Source: Dioszegia crocea
Taxonomy: Eukaryota > Basidiomycota > Tremellomycetes > Tremellales > Bulleribasidiaceae
Assembly (NCBI GenBank): GCA_001600615.1
Contig: BCKK01000005.1
Location: 186,001-250,000, forward strand
Direction of reading: 5' to 3'
DNA: 64,000 bases
Shown here: piece after piece, positions 1 through 9,403 of the stretch
How positions within the stretch are numbered: position 1 is the first letter of the stretch
How the letters are laid out: each line of letters begins with the position of its first letter
Notes under the pieces: model-generated
What the model saw: the letters and a program-made list of their open reading frames with translations, nothing else
Told to the model about the DNA's origin: nothing
Database searches by the model: none
Position numbers and translations under genes: made by a program

Positions 1-116
1 GTGGTGAGATTGAGATACCTTGACCTGAGCGCGTACTGTAGCTGAGATCTTTGAGTGGTGGGATAGGAATGATAAGGGATGGTGAGATGGTAGAATTTAA
101 GTAGAATCTACATCAA

Positions 117-201
117 CTTGACACCCATCCTTTAGCGTCCCGGCACCGTCCTTTAGGTTGCCATCACCCCTCCTTTAGGTACCCGGACGCCGATCTTTCA
201 G
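117..201. repeat. Degenerate ~22-bp tandem repeat, four copies
   Basis: Three exact TCCTTTAG copies start at 128, 149 and 171, and a weaker TCTTTCAG copy starts at 194. The spacing is 21-23 bases, about two helical turns. Each copy follows a CCC-rich stretch. The rest of bases 1-608 shows no gene I can support. The array is downstream of the regulator gene that ends at 609, so it could be a decayed repeat or a regulatory array for a gene to the left of the window. Confidence 0.55.
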
Positions 202-608
202 CAGAAGCGGTTGGCATACTGTGTGGATGGATGTATGGTCGAGGAATGGACAAGCTTAGGCGAGAGAATGGATAGGGAGGGCATTTATAGCCAGCTGAGC
301 TTTTGTCGGGGTCATCCGTTGAGCCGCTTTGTCCAGGCGAGACCGTGCCCCCGCTGATCGAGTCTGACCAGGCCCATAGCGGAGCACACAGCCAGCGAAC
401 GTCGAATTAACAGGCCAGGCCCGGAGTAGAGTCCGTAAGAAGATGACGGAAGAAGAGGTAAACATGGGAGAGGAGAAGGATTGAGCGAGTCGCAAATTGA
501 CTCGGATCTCGCCGCATTACAAGCTAGGATCTAGCGGTCAGGCCGGTTCAATACATCCTCACAATCCCTAAAAGTTTCCTGGCCTATCGTAACTGCGTGT
601 ACTACATG

Positions 609-3232
609 CTACCAACTGTTTCCCGCACCCCAATCCTCCACCGGGAAATCAGGGAGAGGATGTAGGAAGACATGATCGAATGTTGTCTGTGCTCCTTCGT
701 TGCCGAAACCGAGGTCTGACAGGAACTTGTCCAAATTGACTTGCTCCTGTTCAGACTGGAATGCAGATGTATCGAAAGGAAGGTTATTCGGGGGATTCGA
801 ATTGTGCCAGTCGGATGGCATGCCTTGCAGTGTCGCGTCGACGATTGGGTTCATGATATCGCCAGAGCCCACATAGTCATGCTGACTGGCAGATCCGTAT
901 CCGAGTCCTGCTGCTGATCCCATCGAGTCTTGGCCGTGTTGTGTCGGAGAGGGCGCACGAGAGATGGTTGACCAGCTAGCCTTCGAGGTCAACTGTCTAA
1001 TGATCCGTTCTGACAACGCCTCGAACGCCGAGCACAAGCTCGTGAGTCCTGGGGTGATGGCTGATCGTGTGAGCAGATGTGCAGAAGATCCTCGAGGGCA
1101 CAAAACCCACCTGATAATGAAGACATGACCGATGTACACACTTGTACATCGAGCAGAGCTTCCACATAGGATGGTACGATCGCCCATCCTTGCTCAGCGG
1201 CTTGCCAAAGGCTGTTGAGATACGCGATACCAACGATGAAGAGTTGATACATTGCCAGCCAATCTGCAGATTAGCTCAGCCACTCGCGATGACTCACTCC
1301 AGTTGATTCGCCCTGTCTTGAGCATCTCTTTGTATGTCCGCATGACAGCACTTGCCGCTTGCCTTGTGGTTCTCAGAGACTCCTTTGACGGTTTAGGGTT
1401 GCGCGGACTCGGTCGATTCAGCAAGGTGAGTGTGATGTGGTAATTGAGGTCGAGCCACGATGTTGAGCAAAAGCCAATGGGCGCCGGTGCGCGCTGGCGC
1501 CAAAGAGTCAAGCGTTCTTTGACCGACACGAACCACTCCTGGGGTGGTGTATGGGCCGCATCTGGTTGCTGCGTAGGAGTATAGAGCCTCTCTTGAATCT
1601 CGGATTGGAGCTGCCGTATCCGAACATGATGAATCGCCGTGAGCTTTGCGGGGGAGATCGACGTGTGTGAGCCGTCCACCTCATCGCTAAGTTCGGAGAA
1701 GAGCTGTACTTCCATCAGCGTTCAGTTCTGGCCATAGGAACAGCTTCTGGTGGAAAGAGTCGCCACTCACCAGAGTGTTGATCCATACATCCGGTATCCC
1801 GGGAGGCCGACCAAGCGCAATGCTCAAATTCCGATCGACGCAATATGCGCTACTGCATCAGGTCTGTGAAATGCATCGCGGAATATGGTACCACTGACGA
1901 CCAAAACAGCCGTCGACGCATATCGTGCTCCAGGTGATTGTTCTGACTGCTACCTCTCTCGTGGTGGCATCCGAGGTCGATAGCCAGACGGAGTGTGGCC
2001 CCGGAGAGCTCCCAAATATCTGCGATTTACGTCAGCTTATGTGTCGTCCTGATTGAATTTGACAAGAGGACGTACTGCCATATAGAGGGCTGAGGAGGGC
2101 GTACTGTAGATGAAGCAGCCGTACTTGCAGCTTCGGTAAGGAGGGCGGCCCGTCGTATACTTCTTCAAACAGCTACATGTCAACAGCGTCCCCGGCCTGA
2201 TGTCTGGAGATCGCGACTTAACGCACTTCCTTGGCTTTCGAGAAAGACGCTGAGAAGTTGCATGAGCTTCCTGTTCTGATGGTGGGACGGAGAATTGGAC
2301 CCACCATGTGATTTTACAGAACTTCTATCTTGCAATGACAATTTTCCAGACAGCGTGCGAGACGAAATCGCGAGGGTTACTAACAGTCGCATCAGCACAT
2401 GCCCTACAGTGCTGTCACGCAGGCTGGAACTCACGATGCAGGATACAAGCCTGTACCTTGTCAATACGGTCTCCTCTCAGTGCGCTACGAGCCTGATCGC
2501 GGATTGTCGGCAAGTGCAGTATGGGGAAGGCCGCGCAAGTGTGTGATCCGAAGTGATTGATGAGTCTTAAGACTTGATCGGCGTCGGGGAGAGAGGTCAC
2601 ATCGACTGTAATGGAAGGCGCAGCTTCGACCGCGCCAATGTGTGTATCTCGAGATGGTGGTGCTGGGAGTAGCTCTGGGGCTGCGGAGAGCGGACGTAAG
2701 AGCTGTGAGCGGAAGGGAAAGTGGGGGACGCCGTTGGCTGGTGATCCAGCTCTATCTTCGACAGTGGTAGAGTTAACGTGGTTTGGGAAATCATTGTCTC
2801 CTTCCATCTCTGCATCGCTCCCATTGGCGTACCCGGGGTGACGAGGAGAATGTTCACCACCTGGGGGAGATGACGTGTGTCGACGATGCTGGAGATATGA
2901 CTGAGCACGTGGTACAGGAGATGCGTCTCGAGGAGACTTGGTCTTCCGTACAGCTCTAAGCGCGGTGTCAGCTCTGAGTCAGACTGGAGGTGCCGGGCTG
3001 TGACTTGCAGTGGTGGTGCTCGCTCCAGATACTCGCATGTCTTCCCAAGCTTTGAGCATCTATCACACGCAGGCGTTTCACCCGTGCACTTCACCCATCA
3101 GCTCCCATACCATCCTTCGCGCCCATGGCCATGATGGCTTACTTTCACCTTACGTTTCCGACATGCCTCGCAAGCATTCCTATACCCCGGTCTCCGCACA
3201 TCAGAACTGGGGCCGCTGATTATCGTGCTCAT
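609..3232 (-). CDS. Zn2Cys6 fungal-specific transcription factor
   Basis: This is a nuclear DNA-binding regulator of the Gal4-type binuclear zinc cluster family. The N-terminus reads RNACEACRKRKVK, then after an intron (donor gtaagc near 3139) CTGETPACDRCSKLGKTC. This gives the expected spacing C-x2-C-x6-C-x6-C-x2-C-x6-C. A leucine-rich linker follows. The fungal_trans middle domain is suggested by the segment around 1200-1715, which contains LDLNYHITLTLLNRPSP and, in the next exon, MYQLFIVGIAYLNSLW. A low-complexity Ser/Gly/Asp tail resembling an activation region ends at 609. At least six short introns are needed, and the exons between 1720 and 2420 are the least certain. The ATG at 3230-3232 was chosen; an in-frame ATG at 3283 is an alternative. 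The gene is divergent from the aldolase at 3511, which makes that gene a plausible target. Confidence 0.85.
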
Positions 3233-3409
3233 GGTAGTAGCCCGCTTATCGGGATTGCGGAATTGCGGGGAGAATGAGGGCAAGAGCGGAGAGAAGGAGT
3301 ATTGCAGTGGGTGAAGATGGATGCGGAATCTTGGGTCCGGAAAGGCGGAGAATACAGTATGTACGTAACGCAGAAAGCGGGCCGCGCTGGGGAGCGCATT
3401 CCGTCTCCT

Positions 3410-3430
3410 GCGGATCTATCGACTATCCGC
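3410..3430. promoter_or_regulatory. Perfect inverted repeat with CGG/CCG half-sites, candidate zinc-cluster operator
   Basis: GCGGAT and ATCCGC form a perfect inverted repeat around a 9-base spacer, giving CGG-N13-CCG. Zn2Cys6 dimers bind inverted CGG triplets with protein-specific spacing. The site lies between the divergent regulator and aldolase genes, about 80 bases upstream of the aldolase ATG. Binding is inferred, not shown. Confidence 0.4.
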
Positions 3431-3510
3431 TCAGCGTACATGGTGAGTAGTAGTCATAAGCCAGCGATCATGTAGCTGCCTCCTGTATCACCATCAACTC
3501 CATATTGAGC

Positions 3511-4465
3511 ATGACAATCATTAACAATCCCACTCAAACTGCAGCGTTCCCGGGCAAACTCCGGGCAAACCGCCCGACGTTTGGGACGTTCATGATGCTA
3601 TCTTCCGCATGGACAGCTAGGACGGTCGCAGGATGCGGCTTTGATGTGAGTGCACTCCCATGTGTCTTCATGACCCAAGTGCCCAGAGCTGAACCCTTAG
3701 TACGTGATTGTCGATTGCGAACATGGCAACATTGCGGACTCGGACATGCACGACTCGGTCACCGCTGTCGCATCCTGTGGGGTCAGCCCCATCGTCCGCT
3801 TGACCGGACCTGATCCCGGCTTGATCAAACGGGCTCTAGATTCTGGTGCACAGTCAGTTACGATACCGAGTTCCCCATGTCACCATAGCTGACACAACAG
3901 CGGCCTCATGATCCCTATGATCAACACTGCGGAAGAGGCACGTTCGGTCGTTCGGGCCTCGAAGTTCCCTCCGATGGGCGTTAGGGGGCAAGGCTCTCCC
4001 TTTGCTGCTTGGGCTCATGGAATATCGACTCCCGAGTACCTCACCAGTGCAAACGATCGAATCCTGACTGTGCTCCAGATCGAGACAGTCCAAGGCGTAG
4101 GGAACGCTGAGGCGATCGCCTCAGTGGACGGTGTCGGTGAGTGAACTCTTTCCTCTCAATTGATTCAGAGCTCATCCCGTTTAGATGCACTTTTCATTGG
4201 TCCCAACGATCTGCACATGGCACTTTACGGATCGGCACCGGCGAACTTCGACTCAGCACCGTTTGTGGCGGTGCTAGATCAGATCATCCAAGCTGGGAAG
4301 CGAGCGGGCAAGCCGATGGGACTTCTATTACCGAATGGGGCAAAGACGGTTTGGGCGAGGAAGCGATGGGGAGACGACTTGAGTCTTCTGGCTGTGGGAG
4401 GTGATGTCAAGGCGTTAGTCGGATGGTTTGGAGAGGAGCTATCTATCGCCAGAGGGCATCAATGA
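3511..4465 (+). CDS. HpcH/HpaI-family aldolase (pyruvate-type class II aldolase)
   Basis: This family reversibly cleaves 2-keto-3-deoxy or 4-hydroxy-2-oxo acids to pyruvate plus an aldehyde, using a divalent metal. Four exons join cleanly. The N-terminal part ends in AGCGFD. The next exon begins YVIVDCEHGN, which holds the family's D-x-E-H motif. The third carries MIPMINTAEEARSVV and IQIETVQGVGN, with the metal-binding Glu. The last holds DALFIGPNDLHMALYG, matching the family GPxDL motif. About 265 residues is normal for the family. No targeting signal is obvious, so it is probably cytosolic. The start is the ATG at 3511; the TTG just upstream was not used. The true substrate cannot be read from sequence. 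The adjacent zinc-cluster regulator and the nearby MFS transporter suggest use of an acid as a carbon source. Confidence 0.88.
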
Positions 4466-4663
4466 GACCATACAAGATGTAGAAGATGCATGCGGAGGGC
4501 ACCTAAAGACGGCGTTGAGCGGCACTACCATCCCTTCGCAAGTCGAGCATTGATGACGGATGACCGCTAGAGTTGACCTCGGCCTCCCAATCCGAACGGC
4601 GAGAGAGAAAGTCTGCCGTCCAAGTTCCCGTTGTGCTTCCCGCGCCTATACTGGATCTCGTAC

Positions 4664-5839
4664 TTAAGATGGTTGATGGATCCGCGCTACCGGATACCGA
4701 GTCTCTGCGGGTTTGAGCTTCCGAGAGAAGAAGCCCACGGGGCGATGTCCGTATTCACCTGGCTTGGTAGGGTGAGGATGAGTCTGCGAGAAGATCCCGG
4801 CAATGGCAAAACCGGAACCGTCGGTCTCAAGTAGAGTGGGAAGGGAGGGGTCGAAGTGGCGAAGCATCTCTGCCGATGCAAAAGCTGCTTTGATGTTGGT
4901 GAGGACTATAGCTGCGGTGCTAAAATCGTGGGAGGTGCCTGGACCTTTGGCAAAGAAGCCGGCTTCTCGCAATCGGTCGAAAGTTTCGTCAATGAGGGTA
5001 AGGGCAATTTGATCCTTTGACCGTGTATTGTTGAGCCCTCGATAGTCAAAGCATGGCCGCCAGCCATCACCCTTCTTGACCACCAGGACTGGCACTCCCC
5101 ACTCGGACGCCGACTCTCTGACCAATCTTAACCTCAACATCTCGTTCACAAATTCGTGCAGCGCCTCTGCTTTCGGTCCCGACATCCGGTAGATCCGCTC
5201 GCTGACGGGAGTTGCGCCGGGCACGAGCTCGATATCGTGGTCCTGCGGGCGGTGGAGAGGGAGTCGCTTGGCGTTGGAGGGGGAAAAGGCTGACGAGTGC
5301 TGGTGGTATTGGATCGGCACCTTCCTTTTGAGCTCGCTGATAACTTCGGGTGAGTCAAAGATTCCGCCGAACCCTCTCATCTCCTGCAAGAATCCCTTCT
5401 TCCTCTGAATCGCCATCACCCGCATAGGGCGAGATGGCGTGGATCCGCAATCCCGGCAGTGAATTCCCTTTGCTGATACGCCAGTACCTCCGAAACTCAA
5501 TCCGCCACCGACTCGATCGTATCCGGATACGAGGGGTTTTATATGTTGACGGTGAAAACTGGGAGAGCTGAGAGCGGGGAGTGTATCGACTCGAGCAAGT
5601 GAGTGCTGGATGGATCGAGATGGCGGGTGGGAGTAGCTGACTCTGCGCAGTCTTCGACGGTGATAGCCGGTCGCCGAGTGAGAATAGGAGTGGGTGGGGG
5701 AGTGATGGCGTGGTCTATGGTGGAGGAGGGGGAATGTGGTAGCTCGAGAGCGAATATTGGAAGATCGCTGTTCTCGCTGGAGGTCGGTGGGTGTGGGATG
5801 ACCGCTGATTGTTGAAGCGACGATTGAATTCAAGGCCAT
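4664..5839 (-). pseudogene. Ty3/gypsy Pol remnant, reverse transcriptase core deleted
   Basis: This open frame of 391 codons keeps the 'fingers' of a gypsy reverse transcriptase (WGVPVLVVKKGDGWRPC, then FDYRGLN). The same frame then jumps, after DETFDRLREAGFF, to the region just before and inside RNase H (LLETDGSGFAIAGIFSQ, then RPVGFFSRKLKPAETRY). The palm with its catalytic YxDD is missing, as are most of RNase H and all of integrase. The first 150 or so residues are low-complexity and probably not real protein. It cannot be an active polymerase. The join being in frame is notable but may be chance. Confidence 0.75.
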
Positions 5840-5963
5840 GGGACGTAATGGACTTGCCTGCCTGGCGACAATGAATGATTTCTGTGTTAGCTTTCGTCTC
5901 TGACCTCTCTCCCCCTAATTCCCTCATGGTACTCTCCGCATATAGCGCCCAAGGGGCCTGACA

Positions 5964-6240
5964 CCCCCTCTTTCATCCAGTGATCAAACCACTTCAACGC
6001 GTCGCCCCGTCAACTTCTCTCGGGTCGTGAAGACCAACTTATCCTTCGCCTCGGGGTACTGCATGTAATTTCCGGAGTTGGCGTCCGTATGAACGCTGTA
6101 CTGCTTCAAGAAGCTCTTAGCCTGAGTCTTGTCCGCACCGCTGAAGCCGACGCTGTAGGTGACGCGCTGGAGCGGCGCGACGCGGGTTTGCGGGGTCGGA
6201 GGGGCAGGGGGCGTAGCGGAAGGTGCTTGTTGATATGAGC
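5964..6240 (-). pseudogene. Gag-like remnant with a frameshift
   Basis: Reading the minus strand gives a stretch containing VTYSVGFSGADKTQAKSFL and, further on, VFTTREKLTGRR, then a stop in that frame. In a neighbouring frame the text continues as LKWFDHWMKEG. The pattern of an aromatic-rich helix pair followed by L-x-G-x-A-x-x-W-F resembles the capsid domain of gypsy Gag proteins. The frame change marks it as broken. It lies just upstream of the Pol remnant, in the order expected for an LTR element. Confidence 0.5.
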
Positions 6241-6742
6241 CTCATGATGATGGTGGAGGAGAGTCGAAGAGGACTAATGCCTTCGGACGGGTGGGGGTAG
6301 GAGGTTGAGACTGCACCTGGATGTAAGAATTCAAGCGGTCGATCTCGGTCCGGCTGCGGTCACTGGGGAAACGGAGCAGGGGCCTAGGGATCCCTTGAGG
6401 TGGCAGAGACGGGTACGGAGAGGATGTGAGAGACCAGGAAGCTGGGTATGGGGGTGCCGTGGTGTTCGTGGGTTGATGGTGGGGGTTGGGTGACGAGGTT
6501 GAGTGATGGGCGAGGTGGGTAGGGTATTGGGCGAGTGTCGCAAAGTGGGACTGGGTGGTGGTTGGTGCAGGTGGGGAGATGAATACTGAGTAGGGTGGTA
6601 GTGTGGGGTAGCGGTGGCCAGTGGGGTCGACGAGGGGGAAGATTGAGTGACTCATCGTGTCGAGGAAGGTTAGGTGATACCTTTTGGATGTTTGTGAGGG
6701 GTTCGGGAGGATTCTGGTTCGAGGGTAGTCGAGAGAGACCAC

Positions 6743-7814
6743 TTTTATGTCGCAGGGACTAGCGACGGGGTGGCTGGGTGGCTGGGTGACTGTGTGGCAA
6801 GGTAGAATTAATAGTATATATGAGGATGTTGAGAGACGGGGATTAAAGATGGGCTAAACGATTGATCAGCCTACATCCTAGCGGGGATAGATGGGCGGAG
6901 ATTCAGAATCAGGAATATCAGGGGCAAACTTACCAGTTCAACCATGGCTCGGGTGGACAAGGCAACCCTTTGGACCTCTGCCTCAAGCCAATACCGCCGG
7001 TGAGCCTTCCTCGCAAGCACCATCCATCCATCACACCATATCCTCGATGTTTAGATACCCAAAGCTGAAAGGCTTAGTCACACGGACGATTTTCCCTTGT
7101 AGTAGACGGTCGAAACTGACAAAATTTGAGAAGTACGCCGATCTGCTCGCCCACATCCATCCCGCCCGTCACGCCAATGCAAGCCCTCGGCGTTCTCCTG
7201 AGCGGAATCCATCCTATCTCATCCCCAAGCGCCATTCCTGAACCCTTCCTGCCCATCCCGGATCACCCCTTCCGCGGTACAGCGCCAATTGTCACCGTAT
7301 AGCGGCTAGGGCGATGTACCTGTCGCTATCCATGTGAGATTCCTTTCAGAGTAGGCCTCGGTGTATGCGCATCTTTGAACTCGAGGGGGAAGAGCAGGGG
7401 ATGAATATTGTGATAGTCGGCATCAGTCCGAGGAATGATCGGATGGGGCCGAGTGGAGGGATTATTTCTCCAACGTCAACTGTCGCATCGATCTGATATG
7501 CAAAGAACCTGTTTGATTCAGCCATCTATTCAAGTATACGTACAGGAGCGCTCACCTCGTTTCATAGCGTAGTCTAAGCTTTGTATCGCGAGTTGAAGTC
7601 AAATAAGAGTTGGATAGCCGAGGTGGAATGGATGTTGCGGCGGCGCAGGTTTTTCGCCACCTCCACTTTCGCAGTCCTCCTATTACTCAACGCCTGCTTT
7701 CCATCGAAGAGCAAGCTACGATTGCGCAAGATGTCCCTGGTCCCCACCATCATATGCATAACATCTCCCTTACACATATACTACAAATCTGCAGTACACT
7801 ACATAAATATGTAC
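6743..7814. other. Intergenic stretch, no supported gene
   Basis: Only short overlapping open frames occur on both strands, none with a recognisable motif or a sensible exon chain. A short GGGTGGCT-like reiteration lies near 6768-6790. This may be the upstream flank of the decayed retroelement plus the 3' region of the dehydrogenase gene. Confidence 0.5.
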
Positions 7815-9047
7815 TCAGCATACCCGATCACGCAAGACGCCAGCCTCGAACGCCTCCACTAAATGCTCTACCATACTCAAACAAGTCTCCTCCTGGGCGT
7901 CTTTAGTGGCTGCACCAATGTGAGGGCTATCGTCATCAGCTATTGAGAAGCACAAGGAAGGGATTGACCTACGTCATGACCACATTGTCCAATCGACAGA
8001 AGCGCTCGTACTTCTCCCTCGACGGTGGCTCAGAGTCGAAAGCATCGAGACCGGCGCCGAAGATCTGACCTTGCTCTAGCGCAGTGGCTAGGTCATCCTC
8101 GTTGATGATACCTCCGCGAGATGTGTTGATGAGGATCGCCGAATCCTTCATCTGGCTCAGTTCCGTGGCACTGATGAGATTTCGTGTCGATTTGGTCAGG
8201 GGAACATGTAGGGAGACGATGTCGGCCTGTGATAACATGGACTGGAGGTCAGATGCCACGCTGACATTGTCCTTGCCCACGGTCTCGGTCCAGATTTTAA
8301 GAGCCGCGGTGGATAGGTAGGGGTCGTAGATGATGATTTTGGCACCGAAAGCCAAGCTGAACATGCGGCCCAACGCCATTCCGATATTGCCGCCTCCTTA
8401 GGCATGTCAGCTACGACAGGATATCCAGTTAAGTGAGCTCACCTATGAGACCCAAAACTTTTCCCCTCAGAGTCTACGGCGTCAGCATTGGACTGTAATG
8501 AGCGCCTGATTGACTCACTTGTCCAGACCAGCCATCCAGTTTGGTGACCTTCTTCCCATCTCGGATCATCGCATCGATGGTCGAGACCCGCCTAGCGACG
8601 TCCAGGATCAGTCCGAGTGCAAGCTCGGCTACGGCCGTGGTCTAAGATCATTAGATGCAATCAATATGATGTACGATGGCGACTCACGTTGACCCCAGGC
8701 GTGTTCATGAGCGGTATATCGCACTTCTTCAGCTCCTCTAAGTCGAAGTTGTCAACTCCAACACCTTGCTTTGAGATGTAGCGGAGTTTGTTGTCCTTAA
8801 GAATTCGGGTATCCGAAGCAGAGACTTCTGCGTTCCTCGCCATCAGTCCCTCGGCTTCAGTCCGCCATTCTTCGAATCCGGGCTCGTTCGGCAGCACAAG
8901 GTCGAACTTTTCCCGTGCGAGAGCAAGCGCACGTGAATGAAGTGGCTCGAGCGAGTACACGCGAGGTTTAGCAGCTGGTGTGGACGGTTTGTGTGGACCC
9001 GTGGACATATCGGAGGCGGAGAGTGTCTGAGTAGCGATTGGAGACAT
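7815..9047 (-). CDS. D-isomer-specific 2-hydroxyacid dehydrogenase (phosphoglycerate dehydrogenase-like)
   Basis: This is an NAD-dependent oxidoreductase acting on D-2-hydroxy acids. The N-terminal substrate-binding part includes LRYISKQGVGVDNFDLEEL. The Rossmann loop GLIGGGNIGMALGRMF is split by an intron between the glycines. The catalytic residues are visible: Arg in INTSRGGIINE, Glu in LDAFDSEPP, and His in the last exon, PHIGAATKDAQEE. Five exons fit, with stop TGA at 7815-7817; the last intron has donor gtaggt near 7968. About 340 residues is usual for the single-domain-pair members and too short for a PGDH with an ACT domain, so it need not be the serine-pathway enzyme. The gene is divergent from the Dal5-type transporter at 9404. 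Confidence 0.88.
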
Positions 9048-9192
9048 GATTCAAGGCTGAGTGGTGCTCCGAGAATGGTTGATGAGCTTGAGAGCACTAA
9101 TTAGCTACCAGCAGATGCTTTGTATCAATAAAATCCCGACAAGACTTACAATAGGAGAGCGCGGTGGAGGACGGAGACACGGTTGCGTGAAC

Positions 9193-9203
9193 GCGGAATC
9201 CGC
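9193..9203. promoter_or_regulatory. CGG-AAT-CCG palindrome in divergent promoter
   Basis: The sequence GCGGAATCCGC is a near-perfect palindrome with inverted CGG triplets and the same GCGGA half-site as the 3410-3430 repeat. It lies between the dehydrogenase (ATG near 9047) and the MFS transporter (ATG 9404). It is a candidate zinc-cluster site; function is inferred. Confidence 0.3.
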
Positions 9204-9216
9204 TTATCAGTCCGGC

Positions 9217-9293
9217 CTCCGAGCTCCGAGCTCCGAGTTTCCAATCCCGCTTTCCCGCACTCCGCACTCCGCCACTCCGCATTCCGCACTCCG
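9217..9293. repeat. CTCCG-rich minisatellite
   Basis: The repeats are CTCCGAG reiterations (9217-9237), then cACTCCG/ATTCCG reiterations (9258-9293), interrupted by a short unique segment. The array occupies the 356-base divergent promoter between the hydroxyacid dehydrogenase and the MFS transporter. Length may vary between strains. Confidence 0.7.
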
Positions 9294-9403
9294 TTCTATG
9301 CTCCTATTACTCTCTACTGACACTACATAACTGTCATACATATTGGGCTTAGCAGAATGTTCTTGCAACCTCAACTACCCAAACTAGACTATCCAACAGG
9401 ACA

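Larger units (their letters stand above)
4664..6742 (-). mobile_element. Decayed Ty3/gypsy-type LTR retrotransposon
   Basis: On the minus strand, in order, there are a Pro-rich open frame (6742-6242), a Gag-like stretch (about 6240-5964) and a Pol remnant (5839-4664). The Gag-like and Pol frames show frameshifts or deletions. No protease or integrase was seen, and I could not find a matched pair of LTRs or a target-site duplication by eye. It sits between the aldolase and the hydroxyacid dehydrogenase, so it may have inserted into a once tighter metabolic cluster. The element class rests on the Pol fragment; the outer boundaries are only those of recognisable coding remnants. Confidence 0.75.

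Noticed and set aside
6862..7256. Overlapping open frames on both strands
   Set aside because: Neither shows a motif or splice partners, and they overlap on opposite strands beside a decayed retroelement.
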